Assembly: GCA_034668825.1 (NCBI GenBank)
Contig: JAXDOR010000085.1
Span: 1-28,605, forward strand
Source of the DNA: CANKHA01 sp034668825
Lineage (GTDB): Bacteria > Pseudomonadota > Alphaproteobacteria > Rhizobiales > Xanthobacteraceae
Reading direction: 5' to 3'
Length of the DNA stretch: 28,605 bases
Part shown: piece after piece, positions 1 to 7,950 of the stretch
Layout: every line of letters starts with the position of its first letter
Position numbering within the stretch: the first letter of the stretch is position 1
Notes under the pieces: generated by a model
Told to the model about the DNA's origin: nothing
The model's database searches: none
The model's input: only the letters and a program-made list of their open reading frames with translations
Program-made: the position numbers and the translations under genes

Positions 1-3
1 TTT

Positions 4-120
4 GCATTGAAAAGGCAAGATGTGGACGCCCGCGCATTGTCTAGGGCTTGCAGCAATGGCATCGGGCCGGAGCTCCTCATGCTGCCGTGCGCGGGCGTCC
101 CCATCTTGCCTTTTCAATGC
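4..120. repeat. Long inverted repeat with 33-bp arms
   Basis: The arms at 4-36 and 88-120 are reverse complements with a single mismatch, separated by a 51-nt spacer. Each arm contains half of a palindromic unit (GGACGCCCGCGCA) whose full form follows at 121-160. No gene is seen in 1-227, so this is repeat DNA downstream of the M16 peptidase operon. It could fold into a large cruciform or RNA hairpin and act as a transcription barrier, but there is no T-tract. Confidence 0.8.
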
Positions 121-160
121 CAAGACATGGATGCCCGCGACAGCGCGGGCATGACGGCAA
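121..160. repeat. REP-like palindrome
   Basis: ATGCCCGCG at 131-139 pairs perfectly with CGCGGGCAT at 144-152 around the 4-nt loop ACAG. The flanks (GGCAAGAC and its variants) match the tips of the inverted arms at 4-36 and 88-120, so all three belong to one short palindromic repeat family of the kind common between genes in Rhizobiales. Confidence 0.7.
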
Positions 161-227
161 GACAGTTATTCTTAGCGAGAATCGAGACGGCGGTACAACG
201 GCGAAAGGATATACTTGTTCCTGCCCG

Positions 228-1574
228 TCAGTCGCGCGAGATCACGCCCGCCGGGCGGCCCACCACTGTGACCAGCATTCCGCCGTTGAGCAGGCGCCGG
301 GCCATGCGCTTGGTGTCGTCCAGGGTTACCGCATCGATGAGGCTGTTGCGCTTGTCAATGTAATCGATCCCAAGATCGTCAAGCTGGATTTGCACGAGCT
401 GACCCGCGATCTTGCTCGACGTATCGAGACCGAGCACGTAGGAGCCCTTAAGGAAGGACTTGGCCTTGGCCAGTTCCTCTTCCGTCGGACCCTCCGCCGC
501 CAGCCGCTTCATCTCGCTTTCAATGACGTCGAGGGTTTCGCCGGTGCGGTCGCTGCGCGTCGCGGTGCCGCCGATCATGACGGACGCGCTCTTCAGCCAG
601 ACCAGGCTGTCGTTGATGCCGTAGGCGAGGCCACGCTTTTCCCGGACCTCGCGATACAGCCGCGAGGACATGCTGCCGCCGCCGAGGATGTAGTTGACGA
701 TGTAGGCGGCCATGAAATCGGGGTCGCTGCGGGCAATGCCGGTGCCGCCGAAGGTGACCACCGCCTGCGGCACGTCGAGATCGATCACGATCCGCCGGCC
801 CAGCCCCTGGGGAACCGCAGCCGGCACCGGCTGCAAATCGGCTTTGGCTGGCAGCGATCCGAACACACGGTCGACGAGCGCGCCGGCTGCCGCCGCATTG
901 AGATCGCCGACAATCGCGATTTTCAGATGGTCGCGCGCGAAGACCCGCTTGGTATAGGCCCTAAGGTCTTCCGCGGTGATGCGCGGCACCGATTCGAGGC
1001 TGGCCTGCCGTCCGTAAGGATGTTCCGGAAAGGCGGTCGCCCACCAGCGCTTGCTGGCCATCTCGTTGGGGCTGGTCGTGGCGCGCCGCAGGCCAGACAG
1101 CGTCTGTCCGCGGGCACGTTCGATATCTTGCGACTCGAATCGCGGCGCTGTCAGCGCCATACGCAGCAGGTCGAATGCCTCGTCGCGGTGCTGGCTGAGC
1201 GTGCGCAGCGATCCTTGAAAATAGTCCCGGCTGGCTTGAAACCGCAGCTCGATGGCATGGGCTTCCAGCCGCTCATGGAAGTTTCTGGAATCCAGATCGC
1301 CCGCGCCCTCGTCGAGAAGCCCGCTGACCATTGAGGCAATTCCCGCCTTGTCCGCGGGATCCTGGCTCGCGCCGCCGACAAAGGCGAAATCGAGCGCCAC
1401 CAGCGGAACGGTCGCCTCACGCACGAGCCATACTTCGATCCCGCCCGGGCTCACGATGCGTTCGATCGGAACCGCGCTCGCCGGCACGGCGCCAAGCGAA
1501 AATGCTGAGATAAGGGCGAACACAAATACCGTGATGACCCTCCGGGACAGGGGGAAGCGCGCAGACCGGCTCAT
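228..1574 (-). CDS. M16 family peptidase, non-catalytic subunit
   Basis: This is a 448-residue member of the M16 (pitrilysin/insulinase-like) family with an N-terminal signal peptide (hydrophobic residues 13-34, likely cut after PASA). The zinc-binding HxxEH motif is absent: the equivalent stretch around residues 77-95 reads GIASMVSGLLDEGAG. The C-terminal half keeps the substrate-binding Arg/Tyr signature, REKRGLAY, at residues 311-318. That is the pattern of the inactive partner in two-subunit bacterial M16 enzymes. Its ATG overlaps the stop of the catalytic partner by 4 nt (ATGA at 1571-1574), so the two are probably translationally coupled and form a periplasmic heterodimer. Its peptide substrate cannot be told from the sequence. 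Confidence 0.93.
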   Translation of the reverse strand: MSRSARFPLSRRVITVFVFALISAFSLGAVPASAVPIERIVSPGGIEVWLVREATVPLVALDFAFVGGASQDPADKAGIASMVSGLLDEGAGDLDSRNFHERLEAHAIELRFQASRDYFQGSLRTLSQHRDEAFDLLRMALTAPRFESQDIERARGQTLSGLRRATTSPNEMASKRWWATAFPEHPYGRQASLESVPRITAEDLRAYTKRVFARDHLKIAIVGDLNAAAAGALVDRVFGSLPAKADLQPVPAAVPQGLGRRIVIDLDVPQAVVTFGGTGIARSDPDFMAAYIVNYILGGGSMSSRLYREVREKRGLAYGINDSLVWLKSASVMIGGTATRSDRTGETLDVIESEMKRLAAEGPTEEELAKAKSFLKGSYVLGLDTSSKIAGQLVQIQLDDLGIDYIDKRNSLIDAVTLDDTKRMARRLLNGGMLVTVVGRPAGVISRD

Positions 1575-2947
1575 GACCGCTTCTCCTCATGGGGGGCAGT
1601 AGTGTCCTTGATCAGGTAGCCGGTAACCGAGCGCCGCTTGTCAAACCATTGCCGCGCGGCGTCGCGGATGGCATTCGCCGTGACGGCGCTAATGCGGTCT
1701 GGCCAAGTGCGGACGCTTTCCACGCTGGAGCCGGTGGTTAGCGCCACGCCATACCAGCGGGCGAGCGTCATCTGATTGTCCTGGGCATAGGCGGCGTCGG
1801 CGATCAGCCGGGTCTTGGAGCGTTCGAGTTCTTCGGGAGTTACTCCCTTGTCGCTGATATCGGCGAGAACCGCATCGATGGCATCCTCAAGCTGCGACAA
1901 GCTGACATCCGGTGTGGGAGCGCCGTAGACGCTGAAGCGTGTCGGATCGAGCGACGAGCCGGAATAAGAGGCGCCGGCGCTGAGCGCCATGCCCTTCTCC
2001 ACCACGAGCGCCCGGTAAAGCCTGCTGTTGGCACCGCGGCCAAGAATATGCGCGAGAACCTCAAGCGCTTCGCTCTCGCCGGGCTTTGCCGTTGCCACGG
2101 AGGGGACGAGGTAGCTGCGTTGCAGGCTCGGCTGCTCAACGCGAGGATCGGCCAGCGTGACCGATCTCTTAGCGGCCGGCGGCGGCTCCTGGGGACGGGC
2201 GCGCGGAAGGACATCAAAGCGGCGCTCGACCTTGCCATAAGTACTCTCCGCCAAGCTCCTGACCTCGTTGGCGTCAACATCGCCCGCAACAACGAGGATC
2301 GCGTTGTTGGGACCATAAAAGCGCTGGTAAAAAGCGATCGCATTCACCCGGTCCAGCTTTTCAATTTCTTGCCGCCAGCCGATCACCGGCCGGCCATAGG
2401 GGTGGTTGAGGTAAAGCGCGGCATCGATCTGCTCGCTGAGCCGCGCACCCGGACTATTGGCGACCGTCATGTTCTGCTCTTCGAGCACGACGTTGAGTTC
2501 TGGCTTGACCGCGTCGTCGGTGAGCGCCAGCCCGGTCATGCGATCGGCTTCGAATTCCATCAATATGGGCAGGCGCTCGCGGGGTACCCGCTGATAGAAG
2601 GCGGTGTAATCGTGGGAGGTGAACGCGTTCTCCTGACCGCCGAAATTCGCCACGGTCTGCGAGAACAGCGCCAGCGGATTTTTCTTCGTACCCTTGAACA
2701 TCAGATGTTCGAGAAAATGCGCCAGCCCCGACTTACCCGGTGTTTCGTCGGCGGCACCGACTTTGTACCAGAGCATGTGCGTGACCACGGGCGCGCGGCG
2801 ATCGGGAACGACCACGACTTCGAAACCGTTCGCCAGGGTAAAATGGGCGACAGTCGGACCCGGCGAGGTTTGCGCCAAGCCCGGAACGGCGAGCATGGTC
2901 ATTGTAAGAGCAAAAACGGCAACGGCCGCTTGTCTGGGATGTTTCAC
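1571..2947 (-). CDS. M16 family zinc metallopeptidase, catalytic subunit
   Basis: This 458-residue protein has a signal peptide (residues 1-25, likely cut after GLAQ). The inverted zinc motif HFLEH lies at residues 77-81 and the third zinc ligand is probably E157 in VVLEEQN. Unlike its downstream neighbour it keeps the catalytic residues but lacks the Arg/Tyr pair, reading EKGMALSAGA at the corresponding site. The two subunits therefore look complementary: one supplies the zinc site and the other the substrate-binding residues. It lies in the same orientation as lspA and the hypothetical gene at 3047-3742, with a 99-nt gap in front. The role is probably periplasmic peptide degradation or processing. 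The catalytic assignment is firm; the substrate is unknown. Confidence 0.95.
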   Translation of the reverse strand: MKHPRQAAVAVFALTMTMLAVPGLAQTSPGPTVAHFTLANGFEVVVVPDRRAPVVTHMLWYKVGAADETPGKSGLAHFLEHLMFKGTKKNPLALFSQTVANFGGQENAFTSHDYTAFYQRVPRERLPILMEFEADRMTGLALTDDAVKPELNVVLEEQNMTVANSPGARLSEQIDAALYLNHPYGRPVIGWRQEIEKLDRVNAIAFYQRFYGPNNAILVVAGDVDANEVRSLAESTYGKVERRFDVLPRARPQEPPPAAKRSVTLADPRVEQPSLQRSYLVPSVATAKPGESEALEVLAHILGRGANSRLYRALVVEKGMALSAGASYSGSSLDPTRFSVYGAPTPDVSLSQLEDAIDAVLADISDKGVTPEELERSKTRLIADAAYAQDNQMTLARWYGVALTTGSSVESVRTWPDRISAVTANAIRDAARQWFDKRRSVTGYLIKDTTAPHEEKRS

Positions 2948-3046
2948 GAATCAAGCCTCTTGGGTGCGGCGTTCAAATAGCAACCAAGAGGACAAGAGGC
3001 TGCATTCACGCCGGAAACAAGGCGGCAGCCGAGCCAAGCGCCAAGC

Positions 3047-3742
3047 CTAATTCGAAGCCGGAAGATCTTCCGCCTTGAGCGGTTTGTCGTATTCATTCCG
3101 CTTGGTAACGCCATAGGGCGCGGTCGCAGCCGGGGTTTGATAGCCGGGCGGCGGCGCGGTCAGGCTGGCGCGCGGCGGTTCGGCTTTGAAGGTACCGACC
3201 TCATCCGGCCGTGCTCCGAAAGAGCTGAACATCCCGCCGAAGTAGCCAAGCGCGGAAGGCTTCAACACGTCGCCCTCGGCCTCGCCGCTGCCACGCGGAG
3301 CGCCGGCGTCAGTGCTCCGGCTCGTGCTGGTGCGAGCCGCAAGCTCGTGGGGCATCAGGTTTCGCGCTTCCGCGTCCGGATCGTAAGTGGTTGCACCGAC
3401 TCTCCGCCTGGCCGCGACTTCGCCGCGGCGCTTGACGTCAAGATCGACCGGCCACGCCGGATTTTTCTCCGCCACACTGCCTTCGGGCGGTGGGAGGTCG
3501 CGGCTCGGCGGCACCACCAACGGAGAACGCTCGCGGTAATCGATCGCCTCCTCGTCCGACCTCCTCAAGCCGAGACCGCGGAGGACACCTTGAGTGATGC
3601 GCCGATCGAGGTTCCAAATACTGTTGCCTTCGGCATCGGCGGCCCGAGCGCTGCCTCCCAGGCACGTCATCGCGACAACAAGCCCGAACGCTCCCGCCGA
3701 AGTGGCAGGCCGCAGATGCTTGGTCCAATGGGTTACCGTCAT
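3047..3742 (-). CDS. Hypothetical exported protein
   Basis: I do not recognise a named family for this 231-residue protein. I chose the ATG at 3742, which gives MTVTHWTKHL, because GAGGG lies about 8 nt upstream; a TTG at 3757 would add five residues. A signal peptide is evident (hydrophobic residues about 14-30, cleavage near GSARA/AD). The mature part is polar and rich in Pro, Arg and Ala, with short conserved-looking blocks (GVLRGLGLRRSDEEAIDY near the N-terminus and SALGYFGGMFSSFG in the second half) joined by disordered linkers. It lies 59 nt after lspA and 99 nt before the M16 peptidase genes, so it is likely co-transcribed with them. It is probably periplasmic or envelope-associated. 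Confidence 0.75.
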   Translation of the reverse strand: MTVTHWTKHLRPATSAGAFGLVVAMTCLGGSARAADAEGNSIWNLDRRITQGVLRGLGLRRSDEEAIDYRERSPLVVPPSRDLPPPEGSVAEKNPAWPVDLDVKRRGEVAARRRVGATTYDPDAEARNLMPHELAARTSTSRSTDAGAPRGSGEAEGDVLKPSALGYFGGMFSSFGARPDEVGTFKAEPPRASLTAPPPGYQTPAATAPYGVTKRNEYDKPLKAEDLPASN

Positions 3743-3801
3743 CGCTATTACCCTCAACGCCTTATCCCAATATCCGGAACACCGCTCCGATTTGGCCCGG
3801 A

Positions 3802-4347
3802 TTATGCGCCGGATCGGGGCGCTTTTGCGGCGCGGCCCCCAAACAGGGATTCATACAAGAGCCCGGCTACCCCGACAACGATGGCTGAATCGGCAAGGTT
3901 AAAGACATAAGGGAAGCCGAAATCGCCTAAACGCGGGGTAAAAAGCAGGAAATCCAGCACCGCCCCATAGGCTACCCGGTCGATGGCATTGCCGATCGCC
4001 CCCCCGATGATGAGGCCGAGCGACAGGGCAGACAGCCGGGTCTCCACCCGCGCCAGCCAGATCCAAAGCAGAAGGACGGCTATGGCTTTCAGCGCCAGCA
4101 GCGCCCATTGACCCAAAGGGCCCTCCTGCTGGAACAGGCCGTAGCTGATGCCCTTATTCCTGACGAGCACGAGATCCAAAAACGGCGTGAAGCGCACGGC
4201 GCCCTTGGCAGGGAGGTCGTAGACGAACAGCAGCCACAGCTTTGCCGCCTGATCGATGATGCAGACGACAACCGCCGCGACGCAGCCGAGGCGGGTGAAA
4301 GGGCCGGTCAGGGAGAGCCCCGCGAAGCTTTTTGTCGCCGGGGCCAT
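3802..4347 (-). CDS. lspA: Lipoprotein signal peptidase (signal peptidase II)
   Basis: LspA is the inner-membrane aspartyl peptidase that removes the signal peptide from prolipoproteins after lipid modification. With the ATG at 4347 it has 181 residues, the usual family size. Four hydrophobic segments are visible, with conserved IIDQ (residues 30-33), GNAIDR with catalytic D123, and FNLADS with catalytic D153. An in-frame ATG at 4389 adds 14 residues (GPRLRGDD and flanks), but these are a translated palindromic repeat and are unlikely to be native. In many proteobacteria lspA directly follows ileS; here a GIY-YIG element separates them and ends only 4 nt before this start codon, so the ribosome-binding region is repeat-derived. 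Confidence 0.95.
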   Translation of the reverse strand: MAPATKSFAGLSLTGPFTRLGCVAAVVVCIIDQAAKLWLLFVYDLPAKGAVRFTPFLDLVLVRNKGISYGLFQQEGPLGQWALLALKAIAVLLLWIWLARVETRLSALSLGLIIGGAIGNAIDRVAYGAVLDFLLFTPRLGDFGFPYVFNLADSAIVVGVAGLLYESLFGGRAAKAPRSGA

Positions 4348-4351
4348 TAAC

Positions 4352-4380
4352 TTGTCGTCCCCGCGAAGGCGGGGACCCAT
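4352..4380 (+). repeat. Left end repeat of the GIY-YIG unit
   Basis: This palindromic unit contains GTCCCCGC, GAAG and GCGGGGAC and is the exact reverse complement of 4703-4731. It lies 4 nt from the lspA start codon, so the GGGGA that could serve as a Shine-Dalgarno element for lspA falls in one strand of the hairpin. Confidence 0.85.
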
Positions 4381-4393
4381 ACCCGGCAAACTA

Positions 4394-4678
4394 TCAGGTG
4401 AGAAAATCGGTCAAGTCGCGCCATTCAAGATTGTCCTCTTCAATCAATCGTATTTTCCAGTCTCGATTCCATTTCTTGAGTTGCTTTTCACGCCGGATGG
4501 CGGATTCAGGATCAGCGAATGTTTCAACATGCACCAGGCGGGTAACACGGTACTGGCGCACGAATAACGATCCCGACCCCAAACGGTGTTCTTCCATTCT
4601 CCGCCGCAAGTTATTGGTAATCCCGATATACAGCGTTCCGTAGCGTCTACTGGCAAGGATGTAGACGAAGTAAGACAC
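4394..4678 (-). CDS. GIY-YIG nuclease family protein
   Basis: This 94-residue single-domain protein fits the small stand-alone GIY-YIG (UPF0213-like) family. The two signature tyrosines are in FVYIL (Y6) and LYIGIT (Y17). The arginine/histidine cluster is in NLRRRMEEHR, and the metal-binding glutamate is E64 in AIRREKQLKKW. The start is a GTG at 4678 and only a weak upstream GGGA is seen. GIY-YIG domains cut DNA. Here the gene is enclosed by inverted palindromic repeats and interrupts the ileS-lspA neighbourhood, so a role in spreading or maintaining those repeats is a reasonable inference but not shown. All key residues look present, so it may be active. Confidence 0.92.
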   Translation of the reverse strand: MSYFVYILASRRYGTLYIGITNNLRRRMEEHRLGSGSLFVRQYRVTRLVHVETFADPESAIRREKQLKKWNRDWKIRLIEEDNLEWRDLTDFLT

Positions 4679-4702
4679 TGGTCCCGCTCGCGTCCGGTGG
4701 AT

Positions 4703-4731
4703 ATGGGTCCCCGCCTTCGCGGGGACGACAA
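4703..4731 (-). repeat. Right end repeat of the GIY-YIG unit
   Basis: This is the exact reverse complement of 4352-4380, with the same GTCCCCGC-CTTC-GCGGGGAC hairpin. It lies 31 nt beyond the ileS stop codon, where it could also work as a weak terminator-like hairpin for ileS. Confidence 0.85.
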
Positions 4732-4762
4732 ATCTATTCCACTTTTTACGGCGGTGACAAAG

Positions 4763-7700
4763 TTACCTCATCGTCTCGCGCATGATTTCCCATTCGCGCA
4801 GCGCCTTGGCGTCGCGCGGCGATACGTCCGGATATTTTGGATCGTCGCCGACACTGGGGAGAATTTTCCAAGAGCGGGCGCATTTGCGGCCCACCGCCAA
4901 ACGCGGCTCGACGGCAACGCCGCGCACCTCATCGAGGCGGAAGGCGTCCGCCGGTCCTTCGGCTTCGACCAGCGTCGCCGCCGACGTGATGCAGATTTCG
5001 GCGAGGTCTACATCCACCAGAGAAGCAAACAGATCGACGTCCGAGACATAGACGATGGGCGCGGCTTCGAGCGAAGAGCCGATCCGCTTGTGCGCGCGCT
5101 CGATCTCCAGCGCGCCGGTGACGGCCCGGCGCACCAGCCGCACCTTGCGCCATTTCTCCGCCAGCGCGTCGTCGCGCCAAGCGGCGGACACCTCAGGGAA
5201 AAGTTGCAGGTGTACCGACGCCGCCTCCTCGCCGAAACGCGCGATCCAGGTTTCCTCGGCGGTGAAGCAGAGCATCGGCGCGAGCCACGTCAGCGTGCAG
5301 CGGAACAGATGATCCAGCACGGTCAGGCAGGCTTTGCGCGTCGTCGACGAGATCGGATCGCAATAAAGCGCGTCCTTGCGGATGTCGAAATAAAAGGCGG
5401 AGAGGTCCACCGTCATAAACGTGCTCAGCGCCGCGAAGATGCGTTTGAAATCGAAATTGCCATAAGCTTGGCGCACGAGCGCATCGAGCTCGGCAAGCCG
5501 GTGCAGCATCAGCCGCTCAAGCTCCGGCATCTTCTCGGGCTTGATGCGGTCCACCTCGGTAAAATGCGCGAGGCTGCCGAGCATCCAGCGCAGCGTGTTG
5601 CGCAGCTTGCGGTAGGTTTCGGCGCTGGTTTTGAGCGTTTCCGGGCCGATCCGCTGATCGTCCCAATAATCCGTGGCACAAACCCATAGACGCAGGATGT
5701 CGGCGCCGCTTTGCTTGATGACGTCCTGCGGCGCCACTGTATTGCCGAGCGACTTCGACATCTTGCGGCCGTGCTCGTCGAGGGTGAAGCCGTGAGTGAC
5801 GACGATATCGAACGGGGCGCTGCCGCGCGTGCCGCAGGATTCCAGCAGCGATGACTGGAACCAGCCGCGGTGCTGATCCGAGCCTTCCAAATACATCACC
5901 GTGTCAGCGCCGCCGTCCTTCTTGCGCTTGATGCCGGCGAGACCGGGAAAATGTGCGGCATCCTCCAGCACGAAGGCGTGGGTCGAACCGGAATCGAACC
6001 AGACGTCGAGGATGTCGTCGACTTTCTGCCAATCCTCGTTCGCGAGCTTGCCGAGAAAACGTTCGCGGGCGCCGGGTGCATACCAAGCGTCGGCGCCTTC
6101 GCTTTCGAAGGCGTCGGCGATGCGCTTGTTCACGGCGTCGTCCTTGAGAATGTCGACCGAGCCGTCGCCCTTCTCCCGCGCGAAGACCGTGATTGGCACG
6201 CCCCAGGCACGCTGGCGCGAGATCACCCAGTCGGGGCGGTCCGCGACCATGCCGGTGATGCGGTTTTCGCCCTGGGTTGGCACCCAGCGCGTGGCTTTGA
6301 TGGCTGTCAGCGCGCGGTGACGCAGCGTGTCGCCTTCCTTCACCTCTCCCCTGCGGGGAGAGGTCGACGTGCGAGCGGCAGCGAGAACGTCGGGTGAGGG
6401 GGTTCCCGGATTCTCAATAGGTCCCGGAGCCCCCTCACCCCGACCCTCTCCCCCCTGGGGAGAGGGAGCAGGAAAAGGTTTATCCATCGCGATGAACCAT
6501 TGCGGCGTATTGCGATAGATCACCGGCTTCTTCGAGCGCCAGGAATGCGGATATTGGTGCTTCAGCCGCCCGCGCGCGATGATGTTGCCGGCCTCGACGA
6601 GTGCCTTGATGACGGCGTCGTTGGCGTCCCCCTTCTCGCCCTTGTCATTGATGACGCGCTTGCCGGTGAAGCCGGGGGCCTGATCGGTGAAAGCGCCGTT
6701 CTCGTCGACGGTGTAAGGGATGGTCGGATTGATGCCGCGCGCTTCCAGCGCCGCGCGATTTGCAGTCCAGACGTCGAAGTCCTCGCGGCCGTGTCCGGGC
6801 GCGGTATGAACGAAGCCAGTGCCGGCATCGTCGGTGACGTGATCGCCTTCAAGCAGAGGAACGTCGAAGCTGTAGCCTGTGCCCATGAGCCGCAGCGGGT
6901 GGTCGACGTGAAGGCCATACAGCGTGCTCGCACTGACGTCGCCAAGCCTTTCGAAAGCCGTGACGCGCGCGGTCTTGAATACTTCCTCGGCCAGCTTGTC
7001 GGCTAATACGTAGGCATCTCCGGCGCGTGCCCAATTATCGGCTGCCGCTTCCGTCACGCGATAAAGGCCGTAGACGATTTTCGCCGAGTAGCTGATCGCG
7101 CGATTGCCGGGAAGTGTCCATGGCGTCGTGGTCCAGATGACGATGGAAGCCTCGCGCAAGGCGTCAAGCGGCGCGTGCTTTGCTTCGTCGTCGCCCTGGC
7201 GAAAGGCGAGCACCGCAGTCTTCTTGACCGGAAACTTCACCCACACGGTATCCGAGGTGTAATCCTCGTATTCCACCTCGGCCGCGGCCAGCGCGGTCTT
7301 TTCCACCACGCTCCACATCACCGGCTTGGAGCCACGATAAAGCGTGCCGTTGGCGGCGAATTTCATCAGCTCGCGCGCGATCTGCGCCTCGGCGGCATAA
7401 TCCATCGTCGTGTAGGGATGCTCCCAGTCGCCCTCGACGCCCAGCCGTTTGAATTCCTCGCGCTGTACGCCGACCCAATGCTCGGCGAAGGCTCGGCATT
7501 CGCGGCGGAATTCGGCGATGGCGACCTTGTCCTTGTTCTTGCCCTTGGCGCGATATTCTTCCTCGATCTTCCATTCGATCGGCAGGCCGTGGCAGTCCCA
7601 GCCCGGCACGTAATTGGAATCGTAGCCGAGCATCTGCTGGCTGCGCGTCACCACGTCCTTGAGGATTTTGTTGAGTGCGTGACCGATATGGATGTTGCCG

Positions 7701-7894
7701 TTGGCATAGGGCGGACCATCGTGCAGGACGAACTTCGTTCGCCCCCGGCCCGCCTCACGCAGTTGTTGGTAGAGATTGTGCTTTTGCCAGCGCGCAAGAA
7801 TCTCCGGCTCCTTCTGCGGCAATCCTGCGCGCATGGGGAAGTCGGTCTTGGGTAGAAATAGAGTCTCGGAATAATCGCGTTCTGGCTTGGACAT
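4763..7894 (-). CDS. ileS: Isoleucyl-tRNA synthetase
   Basis: This class I aminoacyl-tRNA synthetase charges tRNA-Ile in the cytoplasm. Motifs seen are HIGH at residues 69-72, the editing-domain signature TTTPWTLPGN, and KMSKS at 711-715. The product is 1043 residues against about 940-1000 for bacterial homologues. The excess is largely a 48-residue low-complexity stretch (residues 474-521: many Pro, Gly, Glu, Arg and Ser) between FIAMDKP and DTLRHRAL. It is encoded by a palindromic repeat inserted in frame. The C-terminal zinc finger of the E. coli type is degenerate: only one Cys is left in KCARSWK and the later Cys residues are missing. The gene lies between ribF and lspA. No stop or frameshift is seen, and a functional enzyme is expected because the gene is essential. 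Confidence 0.98.
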   Translation of the reverse strand: MSKPERDYSETLFLPKTDFPMRAGLPQKEPEILARWQKHNLYQQLREAGRGRTKFVLHDGPPYANGNIHIGHALNKILKDVVTRSQQMLGYDSNYVPGWDCHGLPIEWKIEEEYRAKGKNKDKVAIAEFRRECRAFAEHWVGVQREEFKRLGVEGDWEHPYTTMDYAAEAQIARELMKFAANGTLYRGSKPVMWSVVEKTALAAAEVEYEDYTSDTVWVKFPVKKTAVLAFRQGDDEAKHAPLDALREASIVIWTTTPWTLPGNRAISYSAKIVYGLYRVTEAAADNWARAGDAYVLADKLAEEVFKTARVTAFERLGDVSASTLYGLHVDHPLRLMGTGYSFDVPLLEGDHVTDDAGTGFVHTAPGHGREDFDVWTANRAALEARGINPTIPYTVDENGAFTDQAPGFTGKRVINDKGEKGDANDAVIKALVEAGNIIARGRLKHQYPHSWRSKKPVIYRNTPQWFIAMDKPFPAPSPQGGEGRGEGAPGPIENPGTPSPDVLAAARTSTSPRRGEVKEGDTLRHRALTAIKATRWVPTQGENRITGMVADRPDWVISRQRAWGVPITVFAREKGDGSVDILKDDAVNKRIADAFESEGADAWYAPGARERFLGKLANEDWQKVDDILDVWFDSGSTHAFVLEDAAHFPGLAGIKRKKDGGADTVMYLEGSDQHRGWFQSSLLESCGTRGSAPFDIVVTHGFTLDEHGRKMSKSLGNTVAPQDVIKQSGADILRLWVCATDYWDDQRIGPETLKTSAETYRKLRNTLRWMLGSLAHFTEVDRIKPEKMPELERLMLHRLAELDALVRQAYGNFDFKRIFAALSTFMTVDLSAFYFDIRKDALYCDPISSTTRKACLTVLDHLFRCTLTWLAPMLCFTAEETWIARFGEEAASVHLQLFPEVSAAWRDDALAEKWRKVRLVRRAVTGALEIERAHKRIGSSLEAAPIVYVSDVDLFASLVDVDLAEICITSAATLVEAEGPADAFRLDEVRGVAVEPRLAVGRKCARSWKILPSVGDDPKYPDVSPRDAKALREWEIMRETMR
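6332..6475. repeat. Palindromic element inserted in frame within ileS
   Basis: Two hairpins bound the element: CCTCTCCCC/GGGGAGAGG at 6343-6363 and CCCTCTCCCC/GGGGAGAGGG at 6444-6466. Between them, CGGGTGAGGGGG at 6391-6402 pairs long-range with CCCCCTCACCCCG at 6430-6442 (one bulge). The estimated insert is 144 bp, exactly 48 codons, with no stop in the ileS frame. A second copy with the same modules in the same order and orientation lies at 28290-28405. The exact edges are estimated from the protein interruption. Confidence 0.8.
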
Positions 7895-7950
7895 GGCGCG
7901 CGGTATGTAGCAGGCGGGTTCCGCAACGCAAAGGCTGCCGCCGCACAGTC

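Larger units (their letters stand above)
4352..4731. mobile_element. GIY-YIG nuclease unit bounded by perfect 29-bp inverted repeats
   Basis: The ends at 4352-4380 and 4703-4731 are perfect 29-bp reverse complements. Each end also folds into its own hairpin, with stem GTCCCCGC/GCGGGGAC and loop CTTC. The only gene inside is the GIY-YIG nuclease at 4394-4678. The unit sits between ileS and lspA, which are usually adjacent, consistent with insertion. The layout resembles REP/RAYT units, in which a nuclease gene is bracketed by REP palindromes, but the enzyme fold is different. Mobility is inferred from structure and position. I see no clear target-site duplication. Confidence 0.6.

Noticed and set aside
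1..160. Possible CRISPR array or IS end
   Set aside because: There are only three related units in mixed orientation with no regular spacers and no transposase, so REP-like palindromes explain it better.
48..1334. Long plus-strand open frame of 428 codons
   Set aside because: It is antisense to the M16 subunit gene, shows no recognisable motif and has the composition expected of the complement of a high-GC gene.
4348..4389. N-terminal extension of LspA by 14 residues
   Set aside because: The added GPRLRGDD sequence is the translation of the palindromic repeat, and the ATG at 4347 gives the usual family length.
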